A stretch of 64,000 bases of DNA from Aliiroseovarius sp. PrR006 (GTDB taxonomy: Bacteria > Pseudomonadota > Alphaproteobacteria > Rhodobacterales > Rhodobacteraceae). The stretch spans positions 1,426,001 to 1,490,000 of the forward strand of contig NZ_JAAGOY010000004.1 of the NCBI RefSeq assembly GCF_010500215.1, read 5' to 3'. Below are positions 18,369 through 28,443 of this stretch, in pieces. Made by a program: the position numbers and the translations under genes. The notes below the pieces were generated by a model. It searched no databases. It was not told where the DNA came from and saw only the letters and a program-made list of their open reading frames with translations. Numbering within the stretch: position 1 is the first letter of the stretch; each line of letters starts with the position of its first letter.

Positions 18369-18382
18369 TTGATCCATGTCAA
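18369..18382. promoter_or_regulatory. FNR/FixK-type box, ccoN side
   Basis: TTGATCCATGTCAA matches the FNR consensus except for one base in the second half-site. It lies about 107 bases before the ccoN ATG, in the shared control region with the divergent uspA-type gene. Confidence 0.75.
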
Positions 18383-18412
18383 AACTTGCCGCACCCGGGC
18401 AGATTTCGGCGC

Positions 18413-18426
18413 TTGACCCATGTCAA
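18413..18426. promoter_or_regulatory. FNR/FixK-type box, stress-protein side
   Basis: TTGACCCATGTCAA is a perfect TTGAC/GTCAA palindrome of FNR type. It is centred about 62 bases before the ATG of the universal stress protein at 18482. It may also influence ccoN. Confidence 0.75.
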
Positions 18427-18481
18427 AGCGTCACAGGTGAAGGCTTGGCACCCTTTTAGTGACATTCGCTGGAGGCCTGAC

Positions 18482-19321
18482 ATGGACTACAAAACGATTA
18501 TGACAATCATATCAGACGACACGCGGTTCCGCCCTGCGCTGGATACTGCACGCTGTCTGTCCGAGCGTTTCGACGCACATCTTGAGGCCTTATGCCTTGG
18601 CATCGACCCTTCACAGCAAGGGTTTTACTATGCCGGGGCATCCGCGATGATGGTGCAAGACAACCTTTCCCAAGTCCGCGAGGACATCGAAGCGCTGGAA
18701 CAAGACATCCGGCAGATTCTTGCATCGAATGTAATGCCGTGGTCGACCACGGCACTGGCCACTCAATCGGTCACGCTGAACCATGTGGTGGCGCATCGCT
18801 CTCGATTCGCGGATCTGGTCATCCTGCCCCGCCCCTATGGCGAAGGCCGTGGCCACAATGCCGAGGCCATTATCGAAAGCGCCATGTTCGACGGCGGCGT
18901 ACCGGCTCTTGTGCTGCCAGATGAGGTGTCTATGTCGGAACCGCCCACAAATGTAGTGATCGCATGGAATGAAAGCTCCGAATCGCTGCGTGCGATTCGC
19001 GCGGCCATGCCGTTCCTGAAGGCCGCCGAATCGATCTCGATCGCTGTCATTGATCCGCCACAGCATGGGCCCGAACGCTCAGACCCCGGCGGCGCACTTA
19101 GCCAGATGCTGGCGCGTCACGGCATCCGGGCAGAGGTGTCAGTTCTGGCCAAGACCATGCCGCGCATCGCGGACATTCTGAACCGCCACGCCAGTGACAA
19201 GAATGCAGATTTGATCGTGATGGGGGCCTATGGCCACTCGCGGTTCCGCGAATCCATTCTGGGCGGCGCCACCCGGCATATGCTTGAAATTGCAGCAGTT
19301 CCGGTACTGATGGCACACTAA
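18482..19321 (+). CDS. Universal stress protein, tandem UspA domains
   Basis: A 279-residue protein with two UspA-type halves. The second half ends with the family's ATP-binding signature GAYGHSRFRESILGGATRHM (about 248-267); the first half (about 1-140) is degenerate. The ATG at 18482 was chosen because UspA homology begins there; the frame is open to 18344. An FNR-type box upstream and the position between ccoN and fnrL suggest induction at low oxygen, a known pattern for usp genes in Rhodobacteraceae. Convergent with fnrL, 18 bases apart. Confidence 0.88.
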   Translation: MDYKTIMTIISDDTRFRPALDTARCLSERFDAHLEALCLGIDPSQQGFYYAGASAMMVQDNLSQVREDIEALEQDIRQILASNVMPWSTTALATQSVTLNHVVAHRSRFADLVILPRPYGEGRGHNAEAIIESAMFDGGVPALVLPDEVSMSEPPTNVVIAWNESSESLRAIRAAMPFLKAAESISIAVIDPPQHGPERSDPGGALSQMLARHGIRAEVSVLAKTMPRIADILNRHASDKNADLIVMGAYGHSRFRESILGGATRHMLEIAAVPVLMAH

Positions 19322-19330
19322 AACCAAACA

Positions 19331-19360
19331 GACGGCGGTTTAGAAAATGTGACCGCCGTC
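19331..19360. other. Inverted repeat between uspA-type gene and fnrL
   Basis: GACGGCGGT (19331-19339) pairs with ACCGCCGTC (19352-19360) across the fnrL stop codon. It could fold at the 3' end of either convergent transcript, but there is no clear T-run. Confidence 0.4.
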
Positions 19361-20080
19361 GATATCATCCCCGGTCTCGGACACCAGTCTTTGCAGGTCG
19401 GGGATGTGCACTTGGCGCTTGCCCTGAAGCTGGATCACTCCAGCCTTTTTCAGCGCCGAGATCTGGCGACTGACCGTTTCAAGCGTCAGACCAAGATAGT
19501 CTGCCATCGCTTCGCGCGTCAGCGGCAGATCGAATTCCATACCATCTTTGGGCAGCCGTTTATGCAACGCAGCATCCCGGCGCGCGATAATCATCAGAAG
19601 GCTGGCAATCTTTTCACGCGCGGTTTTGCGCCCCAGAACCAGCATCCATTCCCGCGCGCTGTCCAGTTCGTCCAGCGTCATCTGCAACAGCCGTCCACCG
19701 ATCGACGGGGTCGAGCCCATCAGATTTTCAAAAGGCTTCTTGCGGAAACAGCACAGGGTCAGGTCGGTGACGGCAACCACATCGAACGGCGCTTGTTCAC
19801 GTCCCGGACGGCCAATGAAGTCAGACGGCAGCAACAAGCCGACCATTTGGGTCCGCCCGTCTTCCATCGTCTGGCTCAGGGTTGCGATCCCGGTGACGAC
19901 GCTGGCCACGAACTCCATCGGGTCCCCCGCCCAGATGACAGGCTGGCCTGCTTCATAGGTGCGATAATACTTGATGTCGTCCAGATGCTCCAACTCATCC
20001 GGCTCACAGCGCGAACACACGGCACGGTGGCGAATCGGGCACGTTCCGCAATCTCTTGGGTTGAAACTGGTATCGTTCAT
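19340..20080 (-). CDS. fnrL: Oxygen-sensing transcriptional regulator FnrL
   Basis: A 246-residue Crp/Fnr-family activator. An N-terminal Cys cluster at residues 11, 14, 22 and 25 plus Cys110/111 in the sensory domain supply ligands for an oxygen-labile 4Fe-4S cluster. The cyclic-nucleotide-like beta-roll spans about 30-120 and a dimer helix about 125-165. The helix-turn-helix recognition helix contains ETVSRQ (201-206), the E..SR pattern that reads TTGAT half-sites. A perfect FNR box lies 30-43 bases upstream, shared with divergent hemN, which implies autoregulation. Its predicted targets nearby are ccoNOQP, ccoGHIS, the usp gene and hemN. Confidence 0.95.
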   Translation of the reverse strand: MNDTSFNPRDCGTCPIRHRAVCSRCEPDELEHLDDIKYYRTYEAGQPVIWAGDPMEFVASVVTGIATLSQTMEDGRTQMVGLLLPSDFIGRPGREQAPFDVVAVTDLTLCCFRKKPFENLMGSTPSIGGRLLQMTLDELDSAREWMLVLGRKTAREKIASLLMIIARRDAALHKRLPKDGMEFDLPLTREAMADYLGLTLETVSRQISALKKAGVIQLQGKRQVHIPDLQRLVSETGDDIDGGHIF

Positions 20081-20109
20081 GGTTTCCTGAACAAGATAAA
20101 TATCCTGCT

Positions 20110-20123
20110 TTGATCCTGATCAA
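20110..20123. promoter_or_regulatory. FNR box shared by fnrL and hemN
   Basis: TTGATCCTGATCAA is a perfect TTGAT-N4-ATCAA palindrome. It sits in the 78-base divergent gap, about 36 bases from each start codon to its centre on the fnrL side and about 42 on the hemN side. Confidence 0.88.
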
Positions 20124-20158
20124 AGTATGCAGCGCGTTTAGTGTTACAGCGTATTCGA

Positions 20159-21514
20159 ATGCAGACACTTACGCAACTGAAACGCCTTGGTCTTTTTGAC
20201 GCGCGAGTCCCCCGATATACCAGCTATCCGACCTCTCCTCATTTCAAGGCAGGCTTCGGTTCCAATACGCTTGCCAATTGGATTGGCGCGATTCCGTCGG
20301 GCAACAAGGTTTCGCTTTATGTACACATTCCGTTTTGCCGACGCCTGTGTTGGTTTTGCGCCTGTCGCACCCAAGGCACATCGACGGCCGAGCCCGTTGC
20401 CGCCTATGTCGACACGCTAAAAGCGGAACTGGCGACGATCAAATCGCTGCTGGCACCGGGGATCGAGATCGAACACCTGCATTGGGGTGGCGGAACCCCG
20501 ACCCTGCTGCAGCCAGAGATGATTGCCGATCTGACCGCAGCCATTCTGAACACAATGCCGCTTGCCGAAGGCGCACAGTTCTCGGTCGAGATTGACCCAT
20601 CGGAAGTTGATGACGCCCGTCTGGACGCGCTGGCTGCGGCTGGCATGAACCGTGCGTCGATTGGCGTGCAGGATTTTGACCCGATGATCCAAGAGGTTAT
20701 CGGGCGTCCCCAAAGCTATGAAATCACCAAGGACGCCGTGGACGGTCTGCGCGCCCGTGGGATCGACAGCCTGAATATGGATATTCTGTACGGCCTACCC
20801 CACCAGAATGTCGCACGTGTCACAGATTCGGTTGAAAAGCTGATCAGCCTTGGCCCGGACCGCGTGGCCCTGTTCGGCTATGCCCACGTCCCGTGGATGG
20901 CACGCCGCCAGACCCTTATCCCGACCGAGGCCCTGCCCTCGGCCGAAGAGCGTCTCGACCTGTTCAACACCGCCCGCGATCTGTTCGTAGCCAGCGGTTA
21001 TGACGAGATCGGCATCGACCACTTCGCCCTGCCCACGGATGGTCTGGCGAAAGCGCATAAAGCCGGCACGATGAAGCGGAACTTCCAAGGCTATACCGAG
21101 GACGCGTCCGAGGTGTTGATGGGCGTGGGCGCAAGCTCGATCGCGCGCTATCCGCAGGGCTATGTGCAGAACCAGCCAGCCACCGCCAAATATCAAGCTG
21201 CTGCGCGTGACGGGCAGCTGACCGCCGCCAAAGGGCACACGTTTACAGGTGATGACATCGCGCGAGGCCGCGTGATCGAAGAGCTTTTGTGCTATTTCCG
21301 TGCCGATCTGGCCGCACTGGCCAAGGAGCAATCCCTGCCGGTAGGGACCCTGCTTGAGTGGGTCGATGGTCTTGAAGAAGCGATGCCTGGAACGACGGAT
21401 CTGGTGGACAACGTGCTGACCATCCGCGACGAATCCCGCCCGCTTGCACGCATCATCGCCCGCCACTTTGACGCATACGAGATGAATGAAAGCGGACATA
21501 GTCAGGCGGTGTAA
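20159..21514 (+). CDS. hemN: Oxygen-independent coproporphyrinogen III oxidase HemN
   Basis: A 451-residue radical-SAM enzyme that converts coproporphyrinogen III to protoporphyrinogen IX without oxygen, for haem synthesis. The cluster motif is IPFCRRLCWFCAC (CxxxCxxC) at about 60-70, followed by the GGGTPTLL SAM segment and a typical C-terminal domain. I chose the ATG at 20159 (MQTLTQLKRLGLFD); a GTG at 20141 is the alternative. The FNR box upstream and linkage to fnrL and ccoN fit low-oxygen induction. Confidence 0.95.
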   Translation: MQTLTQLKRLGLFDARVPRYTSYPTSPHFKAGFGSNTLANWIGAIPSGNKVSLYVHIPFCRRLCWFCACRTQGTSTAEPVAAYVDTLKAELATIKSLLAPGIEIEHLHWGGGTPTLLQPEMIADLTAAILNTMPLAEGAQFSVEIDPSEVDDARLDALAAAGMNRASIGVQDFDPMIQEVIGRPQSYEITKDAVDGLRARGIDSLNMDILYGLPHQNVARVTDSVEKLISLGPDRVALFGYAHVPWMARRQTLIPTEALPSAEERLDLFNTARDLFVASGYDEIGIDHFALPTDGLAKAHKAGTMKRNFQGYTEDASEVLMGVGASSIARYPQGYVQNQPATAKYQAAARDGQLTAAKGHTFTGDDIARGRVIEELLCYFRADLAALAKEQSLPVGTLLEWVDGLEEAMPGTTDLVDNVLTIRDESRPLARIIARHFDAYEMNESGHSQAV

Positions 21515-21552
21515 TCGCCGCCTGAACTACCTTCGGTGACGAACGCCGTCAC
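21502..21552. terminator. Hairpins between convergent hemN and hydrolase
   Basis: TCAGGCGG (21502-21509) pairs with CCGCCTGA (21518-21525) with the hemN stop in the loop. GTGACG (21536-21541) pairs with CGTCAC (21547-21552) over the hydrolase stop. Neither has a strong T-run, so termination is only likely. Confidence 0.4.
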
Positions 21553-22310
21553 TCTGGGGATTTTTTGCGATAGCCCGCCTCGATTGCGATTCGGTCCAAC
21601 ACATCGGCCAGAGTCAGCCCGTGTTCGAACTTTCCATCACGTAGGAAGCTTTCGACCTGCGTGATTACCAACGGGTTCACCATCATGAAGGTGTGGGTCA
21701 CCGGTAGGGTGATGTGGTCGTCCATCCCTTCGACCCGTGTGCTTTCGACCGAGACCTTCCCGTCATCCGCGCCGTCGATCACCGCCGAATAGATCGGGTT
21801 CAGCGATCGGTTTCCGGCGATCACGCCCAGTTCGAACTGGGCGCTTCCCGTTTGATTGGGAACCGAGTCCTGACCCGTGCCCAGCTGCAATCCGGCAGGA
21901 CCGTTGATCCATTCGAAAGGCTCCAGTTCGGCGAACTCATCCACCAGTTGCGAGCCTTGATTGGGCGGGGCCAGCATTACAACGCGCCCAAGATTCTTAG
22001 GATGATTATCGTCCAACCAGACGCGCACAAGGATGCCGCCCATCGAGTGCGTCACGAAATGCAACCGCTCGTCCCCGCAGGCCTCGACCGCAGGGGGGAT
22101 GGCCACATTGGCCAGAACCGGAATTTCGGCCTTGGTTGACGGGTAGCCAAGGTTGACCACCTTATAGCCCTCGGCCTCAAGCGCTTCCTCCATCACCCAC
22201 ATGGACGAGGCCGACCGCGCAAGACCATGCAACAGCACCACGCAATCCGCACGGGCGGGAAGCGCGCTGATGAACGTCATCAGAAGGGCAATAACAGCGG
22301 TCACTCTCAT
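21549..22310 (-). CDS. Secreted alpha/beta hydrolase, lipase-like
   Basis: A 253-residue exported hydrolase. A signal peptide (about 1-21, ending LPARA) precedes [15 protein letters not shown] (oxyanion-hole HG motif) and the nucleophile elbow THSMGG (Ser about 91). A later Asp ([16 protein letters not shown]) and a His ([11 protein letters not shown]) complete a plausible triad. It resembles the triacylglycerol-lipase/PGAP1-like group; the substrate is not known. It lies 70 bases downstream of the bactofilin-like gene on the same strand and may be co-transcribed with it. Confidence 0.83.
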   Translation of the reverse strand: MRVTAVIALLMTFISALPARADCVVLLHGLARSASSMWVMEEALEAEGYKVVNLGYPSTKAEIPVLANVAIPPAVEACGDERLHFVTHSMGGILVRVWLDDNHPKNLGRVVMLAPPNQGSQLVDEFAELEPFEWINGPAGLQLGTGQDSVPNQTGSAQFELGVIAGNRSLNPIYSAVIDGADDGKVSVESTRVEGMDDHITLPVTHTFMMVNPLVITQVESFLRDGKFEHGLTLADVLDRIAIEAGYRKKSPE

Positions 22311-22380
22311 GGCTTCAGAATACTCGTATCAACACAGGGGTTCGAGCCGATAGGCCAAACGCGCGCCCGATGGGCACGGT

Positions 22381-23514
22381 TTAGCGCACCTCGGTGTGGA
22401 AGCCCGGCGCGAACCAGCGGATGATCAGGGCGCCTGCCCCGACGATCGCTACAGCCAACACGCCGATCCATCCAATCACCGGGATCAGGGCCAGCAGCGT
22501 CACGGCCACTGCGCCGACAGCTGCCGCAATGGCACGTTCGGACAGGGTTTCCGGAAGCGGGCGGCTCAGTGCACTCATCACGCCGACGCCCAGAATATAG
22601 CTGCCAATCACATAGCCCGCGACGCCCAGCAACACCGCCAATACGATCGACGCCGGAACCAGCAAGATACCATAGCCCGTCAAGGCGAACAGGAACAGCG
22701 ACCCGGCCAATGCCGAAATCGACAGAAAGCCCATCCACAACGCGCGCATCGGGGTTTCAAGGGTGCGCTCACGCAGGTTCATCAGGAAACCCGGTGCCAG
22801 AGCCGCAATCAGGGTCGCCAGTGCGGTCAGGATCAGGATCGAGGTCACTTTGCCGCCCAGCCACGACATCCAGCCGCCGCTAGCTTCTGCGGTTGCGCCC
22901 CCTTCGGGATCCGCCGCCGGATCAAATGCATCTGCGTCGTGACGCTCGATCCGATCTGCCGGCACGACATGGGCCGGGATCTCAATCGCATCCGGTTCAT
23001 CCGCATACAGATACAGCGTGCCCTCGATCCGGGCGTTCTCACCGAAACTGATGGTTTTCGTGGACAGGCTGGCGTCGCCCGCAATGGTTTCGGTCAGCAG
23101 GATATGTTCGGCCGCGATCAGCGCGTCATCACCGATCGAGGCCGTGATTTCGGCCCGCTGCGCGCCAAGGCGTAGATCGCCAGAAATCGGTGCCGTCACC
23201 AGAACCGTATCGCCCAGAAGCTGTGCATCCCCACCAACCGGGGCCGAGACGTTCACATTCATCCCCGCCGCGTAAAGGCTCTGCCCCACCGGGGCCGAGA
23301 TCGACACCGAACGTCCCCCCGCATGTGCGCTGCCGCTTACCGGGGCCGAAACCACAATCGTGTTGCCGACCACAAAAGCGTCATCCACAGCGTCTCCCGA
23401 CAGGGTCACGTTGTCCCCCGCAATGTAGGCATCATCGCCGAAGCGATACTCCTCATCCGCGAGGCTGGGGGTTGCGATCAGTGTGGCGCACAGAAGAAGG
23501 AATGAACGAAACAT
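22381..23514 (-). CDS. Exported bactofilin-like membrane protein
   Basis: A 377-residue protein. After a signal peptide (about 1-19, ending PSLA), residues 20-165 consist of short beta repeats rich in Gly, Val and Ser (SAPVSGSAHAGG, SAPVGQSLYAAG, SAPVGGDAQLLG), the pattern of a right-handed beta-helix of the polymer-forming (bactofilin) type. A linker with acidic residues and then four or five membrane helices (about 222-370) follow. Bactofilins are usually cytosolic; the signal peptide suggests the helix faces the periplasm. Function is unknown, but a cell-envelope role is likely. Confidence 0.8.
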   Translation of the reverse strand: MFRSFLLLCATLIATPSLADEEYRFGDDAYIAGDNVTLSGDAVDDAFVVGNTIVVSAPVSGSAHAGGRSVSISAPVGQSLYAAGMNVNVSAPVGGDAQLLGDTVLVTAPISGDLRLGAQRAEITASIGDDALIAAEHILLTETIAGDASLSTKTISFGENARIEGTLYLYADEPDAIEIPAHVVPADRIERHDADAFDPAADPEGGATAEASGGWMSWLGGKVTSILILTALATLIAALAPGFLMNLRERTLETPMRALWMGFLSISALAGSLFLFALTGYGILLVPASIVLAVLLGVAGYVIGSYILGVGVMSALSRPLPETLSERAIAAAVGAVAVTLLALIPVIGWIGVLAVAIVGAGALIIRWFAPGFHTEVR

Positions 23515-23708
23515 GGCTGTCCCTTGCCAATAAAAGTGATGTTATGGGCGTTAACATAAGTGGAATTGTTAGAAGTTGTAAGGGGGCAATGCGAACTTTG
23601 TCCGTGCGCCCCGCCTACTTGCCAAATGCGAATCCCCAAAAGCAGGACTCTGTGCTAGTTTTGATAAGATCAGACTCCATTTCTTCATCTAATTGATTGG
23701 ACCCTTTC

Positions 23709-24044
23709 ATGGACTACCCCAGCTTCATTCGCGCCTTTCCGTCGCTTGATGTGCCCTTCTCGGACGAGATTGTGAAATCTTTCGCCATCCGCTCCGACGC
23801 CGGCCTGGCGGTGTTTTTCGAGTTTTACCAGGACTTCACGCTGCCGATGCATTCCCACAAGGCGCAATGGGGCACGGTGTTGCAGGGAGAGGTTAAACTG
23901 ACGATTGGCGGGGAAACCAAGATCTATGGCCCCGGTGACAGCTATTCCATTCCAGATGGGGTAGAACATGGCGGTGACATCAAGGCAGGCACCAAGGTTA
24001 TTGATGTCTTTGAAGAGCCTGATCGATACCCGCTACAAGGCTAA
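23709..24044 (+). CDS. Small cupin-domain protein
   Basis: A 111-residue single-domain cupin. The first conserved motif is HSHKAQWGTVLQGE (about 49-62) with two His and a later Glu as metal ligands; the second is PGDSYSIPDGVEHGG (about 81-95) with the fourth His. The ATG at 23709 is preferred to a TTG at 23697. No substrate can be assigned. It stands alone between the divergent bactofilin-like gene and groEL's 3' end. Confidence 0.85.
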   Translation: MDYPSFIRAFPSLDVPFSDEIVKSFAIRSDAGLAVFFEFYQDFTLPMHSHKAQWGTVLQGEVKLTIGGETKIYGPGDSYSIPDGVEHGGDIKAGTKVIDVFEEPDRYPLQG

Positions 24045-24198
24045 CGCCCCATATCCCCCCTGAAAATCCGTTTGTGAGAATGACGAGGCGGCTTAACAAC
24101 CGCCATTTTCTCAATTTTCTGGGGTTTGAAGGTGCCACTCTGTGGCATCTCGAAACACAGCTGATTTCCTGTCCGGCGCCAACAGCGCTGAACGCAAC

Positions 24199-24222
24199 AA
24201 AGGCGCCCCGAAGGACGCCTTT
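24199..24222 (-). terminator. Probable terminator after groEL
   Basis: AAAGGCGCCC (24199-24208) and GGACGCCTTT (24213-24222) form a stem with one mismatch and a CGAA loop, about 90 bases beyond the groEL stop. It probably ends the groESL transcript. Confidence 0.6.
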
Positions 24223-24284
24223 GCCTAATTTCGTAGGGCTGGTGGGCTTTCGGCGATTTCCCGTTGGGAATTCGCCTAACGCCA

Positions 24285-24309
24285 TCAGAATTCGACTAGC
24301 GAATTCTGA
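24285..24309. other. Perfect inverted repeat at the groEL 3' end
   Basis: TCAGAATTCG (24285-24294) and CGAATTCTGA (24300-24309) are perfect 10-base arms around a 5-base loop, directly abutting the groEL stop. It would form a strong mRNA hairpin, perhaps protecting the 3' end; it has no T-run of its own. Confidence 0.7.
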
Positions 24310-25959
<1,650 letters not shown>

Positions 25960-26011
25960 TTAGCTTACTCCAGTAAATTCGTGTAATTCAGATAATTCAG
26001 TCAGCAGACGA

Positions 26012-26299
26012 TCAGGACAGGATGCCCATGATGTCAGCTTCTTTCATGATCAGCAGCTCTTCACCGTCGACGGTGATTTCGGTGCCCGACCATTTGCCGA
26101 AAAGGATCTTGTCGCCTTCTTTGACGTCCATCGCGATGCGATCGCCATCGTCGTCCTTGGCGCCAGCGCCTACGGCCACAACCAGACCTTCAGCCGGTTT
26201 TTCCTTGGCGCTTTCCGGAATGATCAGACCACCAGCGGTTTTCTCGTCGCTCTCAACGCGGCGAACAAGCACGCGGTCATGCAGCGGGGTAAAAGCCAT
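26012..26299 (-). CDS. groES: Co-chaperonin GroES (10 kDa)
   Basis: A 95-residue lid of the chaperonin. It has the typical N-terminus ([14 protein letters not shown]), a mobile loop ([20 protein letters not shown]) and a C-terminal [13 protein letters not shown]. First gene of groESL. Its start lies 34 bases downstream of the CIRCE operator. Confidence 0.98.
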   Translation of the reverse strand: MAFTPLHDRVLVRRVESDEKTAGGLIIPESAKEKPAEGLVVAVGAGAKDDDGDRIAMDVKEGDKILFGKWSGTEITVDGEELLIMKEADIMGILS

Positions 26300-26332
26300 T
26301 TCTGAGACTCCCTAAGCTCAGTTTACGTTCCT

Positions 26333-26359
26333 TTAGCACTCACCTGGTGCGAGTGCTAA
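26333..26359. promoter_or_regulatory. CIRCE operator for groESL
   Basis: TTAGCACTC (26333-26341), nine bases, then GAGTGCTAA (26351-26359) is an exact match to the consensus inverted repeat bound by the heat-shock repressor HrcA. hrcA itself is not in the window. Confidence 0.96.
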
Positions 26360-26501
26360 CGGCGCATAGTTAGGACTGGCTTTGGGGGGAGTCAATGAAT
26401 GTGGGTAAACTTTCGTCGCCGCATCGCAGCAATCTCGCAATCATCATTTGCAGTTGCAGCGCGACCCCCTAATGTCACCGAGAGCAGTGCAGGAGTTTCA
26501 A

Positions 26502-27521
26502 ATGCGTTTTTTACCCCTTACCGCGACCATTGCCGCGTTTCTGTTTTCTTCTCCGGCATCAGCCCTATGCACCGGCGAAAATGGCTTTGAAAACTTACCG
26601 CAAACCGCCCGAGACGCGATCCGCTCAAAAGTCGACGACACTCCGTATTCGGAAGGCGTCATCTGGCAAGCGCGAAAAGACAACAAAGTGCGGACAATCG
26701 TTGGCACCATACACATTTATGATCCCCGCCTTGAAGCTGTCGCCACTCAGGTCAAATCCTATCTGCAAGAGGCGGATCTGTTGATGTTGGAACTGGCATC
26801 CGAAGACGCCGCCGACTTTCAGATGATGCTGGTCTCAGATCCAAATCGCATGGTGATTACCGACGGGCCCGGACTTGATGAACGCCTCTCTGAAGATTCG
26901 TGGAACAAGCTTGTTCAAACAATGGAAGCGTTGCCGCATCTTGGCATTCCTCCTGAAGCGTTGCCTCGTGTGCAACCTTGGTTCTTGGGTCTCAATCTGG
27001 CGCTCTCGCCCTGCGCGTTCGAAAGCATGATGCAAGGCCAGCAGGGTCTTGATCACCAGATCGAAACCATCGCGCAAGAACTGGGTGTCGAACGTACAAG
27101 TCTGGATGATCCGGTTGCGCTGCTGGACATGTTTTCGGGGGATCCCTTGGATGAACAGGTCAAGGATTTCGAGGCATCCATCCTGATGCTGGACCACGAC
27201 CCTGCAATCATCGTGACCCTGATAGACACGTATTTTCAGGAGAATTTCATGCTGGGATGGGAATATGGTTTTCAGGCCGGGCGCGAGAAAGCTAAAGAAC
27301 TTAAGCGTGAAGACTGGTTGGAGGCCGCAATCGACGAAATGATGGTCACGCTTCTGGACCAGCGCAATCGAGACTGGATGGCCCGAATTTTGGCCGAGGA
27401 CGCAATGGAGCATGTGGTGATCGCGGTCGGCTCGGCCCACCTGCCGCGAGAGAACGGATTGCTATCCATGTTTGAGGGTGATGGCTGGACCCTGACCCGC
27501 ATCAGCCTTGCTGGGCATTGA
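26502..27521 (+). CDS. TraB/GumN family protein, exported
   Basis: A 339-residue protein of the TraB/PrgY/GumN superfamily, whose members include metalloprotease-like TIKI proteins; its bacterial function is poorly known. A signal peptide (about 1-20, ending PASA) is followed by the family motif VGTIHIYDPRLE (GxxH), by LLMLELASED with the acidic residue, and by a C-terminal VVIAVGSAHLPRENG (GxxHL). The ATG at 26502 follows an AGGAG site; the upstream open frame to 26448 lacks these features. Single gene. Confidence 0.84.
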   Translation: MRFLPLTATIAAFLFSSPASALCTGENGFENLPQTARDAIRSKVDDTPYSEGVIWQARKDNKVRTIVGTIHIYDPRLEAVATQVKSYLQEADLLMLELASEDAADFQMMLVSDPNRMVITDGPGLDERLSEDSWNKLVQTMEALPHLGIPPEALPRVQPWFLGLNLALSPCAFESMMQGQQGLDHQIETIAQELGVERTSLDDPVALLDMFSGDPLDEQVKDFEASILMLDHDPAIIVTLIDTYFQENFMLGWEYGFQAGREKAKELKREDWLEAAIDEMMVTLLDQRNRDWMARILAEDAMEHVVIAVGSAHLPRENGLLSMFEGDGWTLTRISLAGH

Positions 27522-27609
27522 ACCAAGTGGCACCTCACAGCGCCGACCCATTTGGAGGTCTATCCAGACAGTAAGCGCGACCATCCGCTTGCTGTCCAAA
27601 TCAGAGCGT

Positions 27610-28257
27610 TCACACAGACCGCCCCTCTTCTGTCAGATCGTACACCCCGCGTTCAACCCGCTCGAACCAGCCATAGTGATTAATCGCCATCATATTGGTC
27701 GCCTTCTCGACCCCTGTCGCTTTGGCGACCTCGGCCCCGCGGCTGGGTCCATGTTCAGTCAGATAGGCACGCAGCTTCTCGGCATCCTGACGATAGGCGG
27801 TGACAAGCTTGCCGTTGGTGCCGCCGGTGTTCGGATCCCCTTCACGCCGGGCGAACTCGGACAACAGCCGCCCGGTCTTCACCTTCGACTTGCGCGGCTG
27901 AAACGGGCCCGGATCGGCATGGACCTGCACAAACCCATCTTTTAGCCGGACCGAGACAACGCCCAGCCCTAACCGCTTGCACAGCCCAACATTCCCCTTG
28001 AACGCCCGCCACCCCGGCTTGCCCGACCAGTGCGGCACAGCCACATAGACCAGATCGCTGATCGCCTGCCGTGCGACGGCCTGCTGCAACAAGGTCAGCG
28101 AAAACCCCGCCTTCAGTTCGACAATCACCGGCACATCGTCGCCATCACGCAGAGCGACCACGTCTGCCGCCCCGACCTCGGCCTTGACCTCATAGCCAAG
28201 CCCCTCAAGCCACGTTTTGACGGGGGCATACAGATCGGTTTCGGCGGGTTTGCTCAC
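27610..28257 (-). CDS. DUF2161 family PD-(D/E)XK nuclease-fold protein
   Basis: A 215-residue protein starting at a GTG (VSKPAETDLYAPVKTWL). The N-terminal half shows the nuclease-fold pattern: a Glu in the first helix (ETDLY), GAADVVALRDG with the Asp, and VIVELKAG as the E-x-K element. The C-terminal part (about 150-212) looks like a winged helix (GAEVAKATGVEKATNMM, YGWFERVERGVYDLT), suggesting DNA binding. The frame remains open upstream to 29475, opposite ppaC, but that extension is not credible coding sequence. Function is uncharacterised. Divergent from ppaC. Confidence 0.8.
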   Translation of the reverse strand: MSKPAETDLYAPVKTWLEGLGYEVKAEVGAADVVALRDGDDVPVIVELKAGFSLTLLQQAVARQAISDLVYVAVPHWSGKPGWRAFKGNVGLCKRLGLGVVSVRLKDGFVQVHADPGPFQPRKSKVKTGRLLSEFARREGDPNTGGTNGKLVTAYRQDAEKLRAYLTEHGPSRGAEVAKATGVEKATNMMAINHYGWFERVERGVYDLTEEGRSV

Positions 28258-28443
28258 AGGGGCACGCTTTCGAACGGAAGTCCCGACAGTTTCACCACGC
28301 GACACCAGAACCGCAAGGGGTTTGCGTGCAACACATGACAGGTTTTCTGCAGCTGCACAGATGTTGGCCCTATCAGGGATGACAAGGCGCAACGGCCTTT
28401 CTATAAGGCACGCAACACGATCACACATAGACGGATGATGCAT

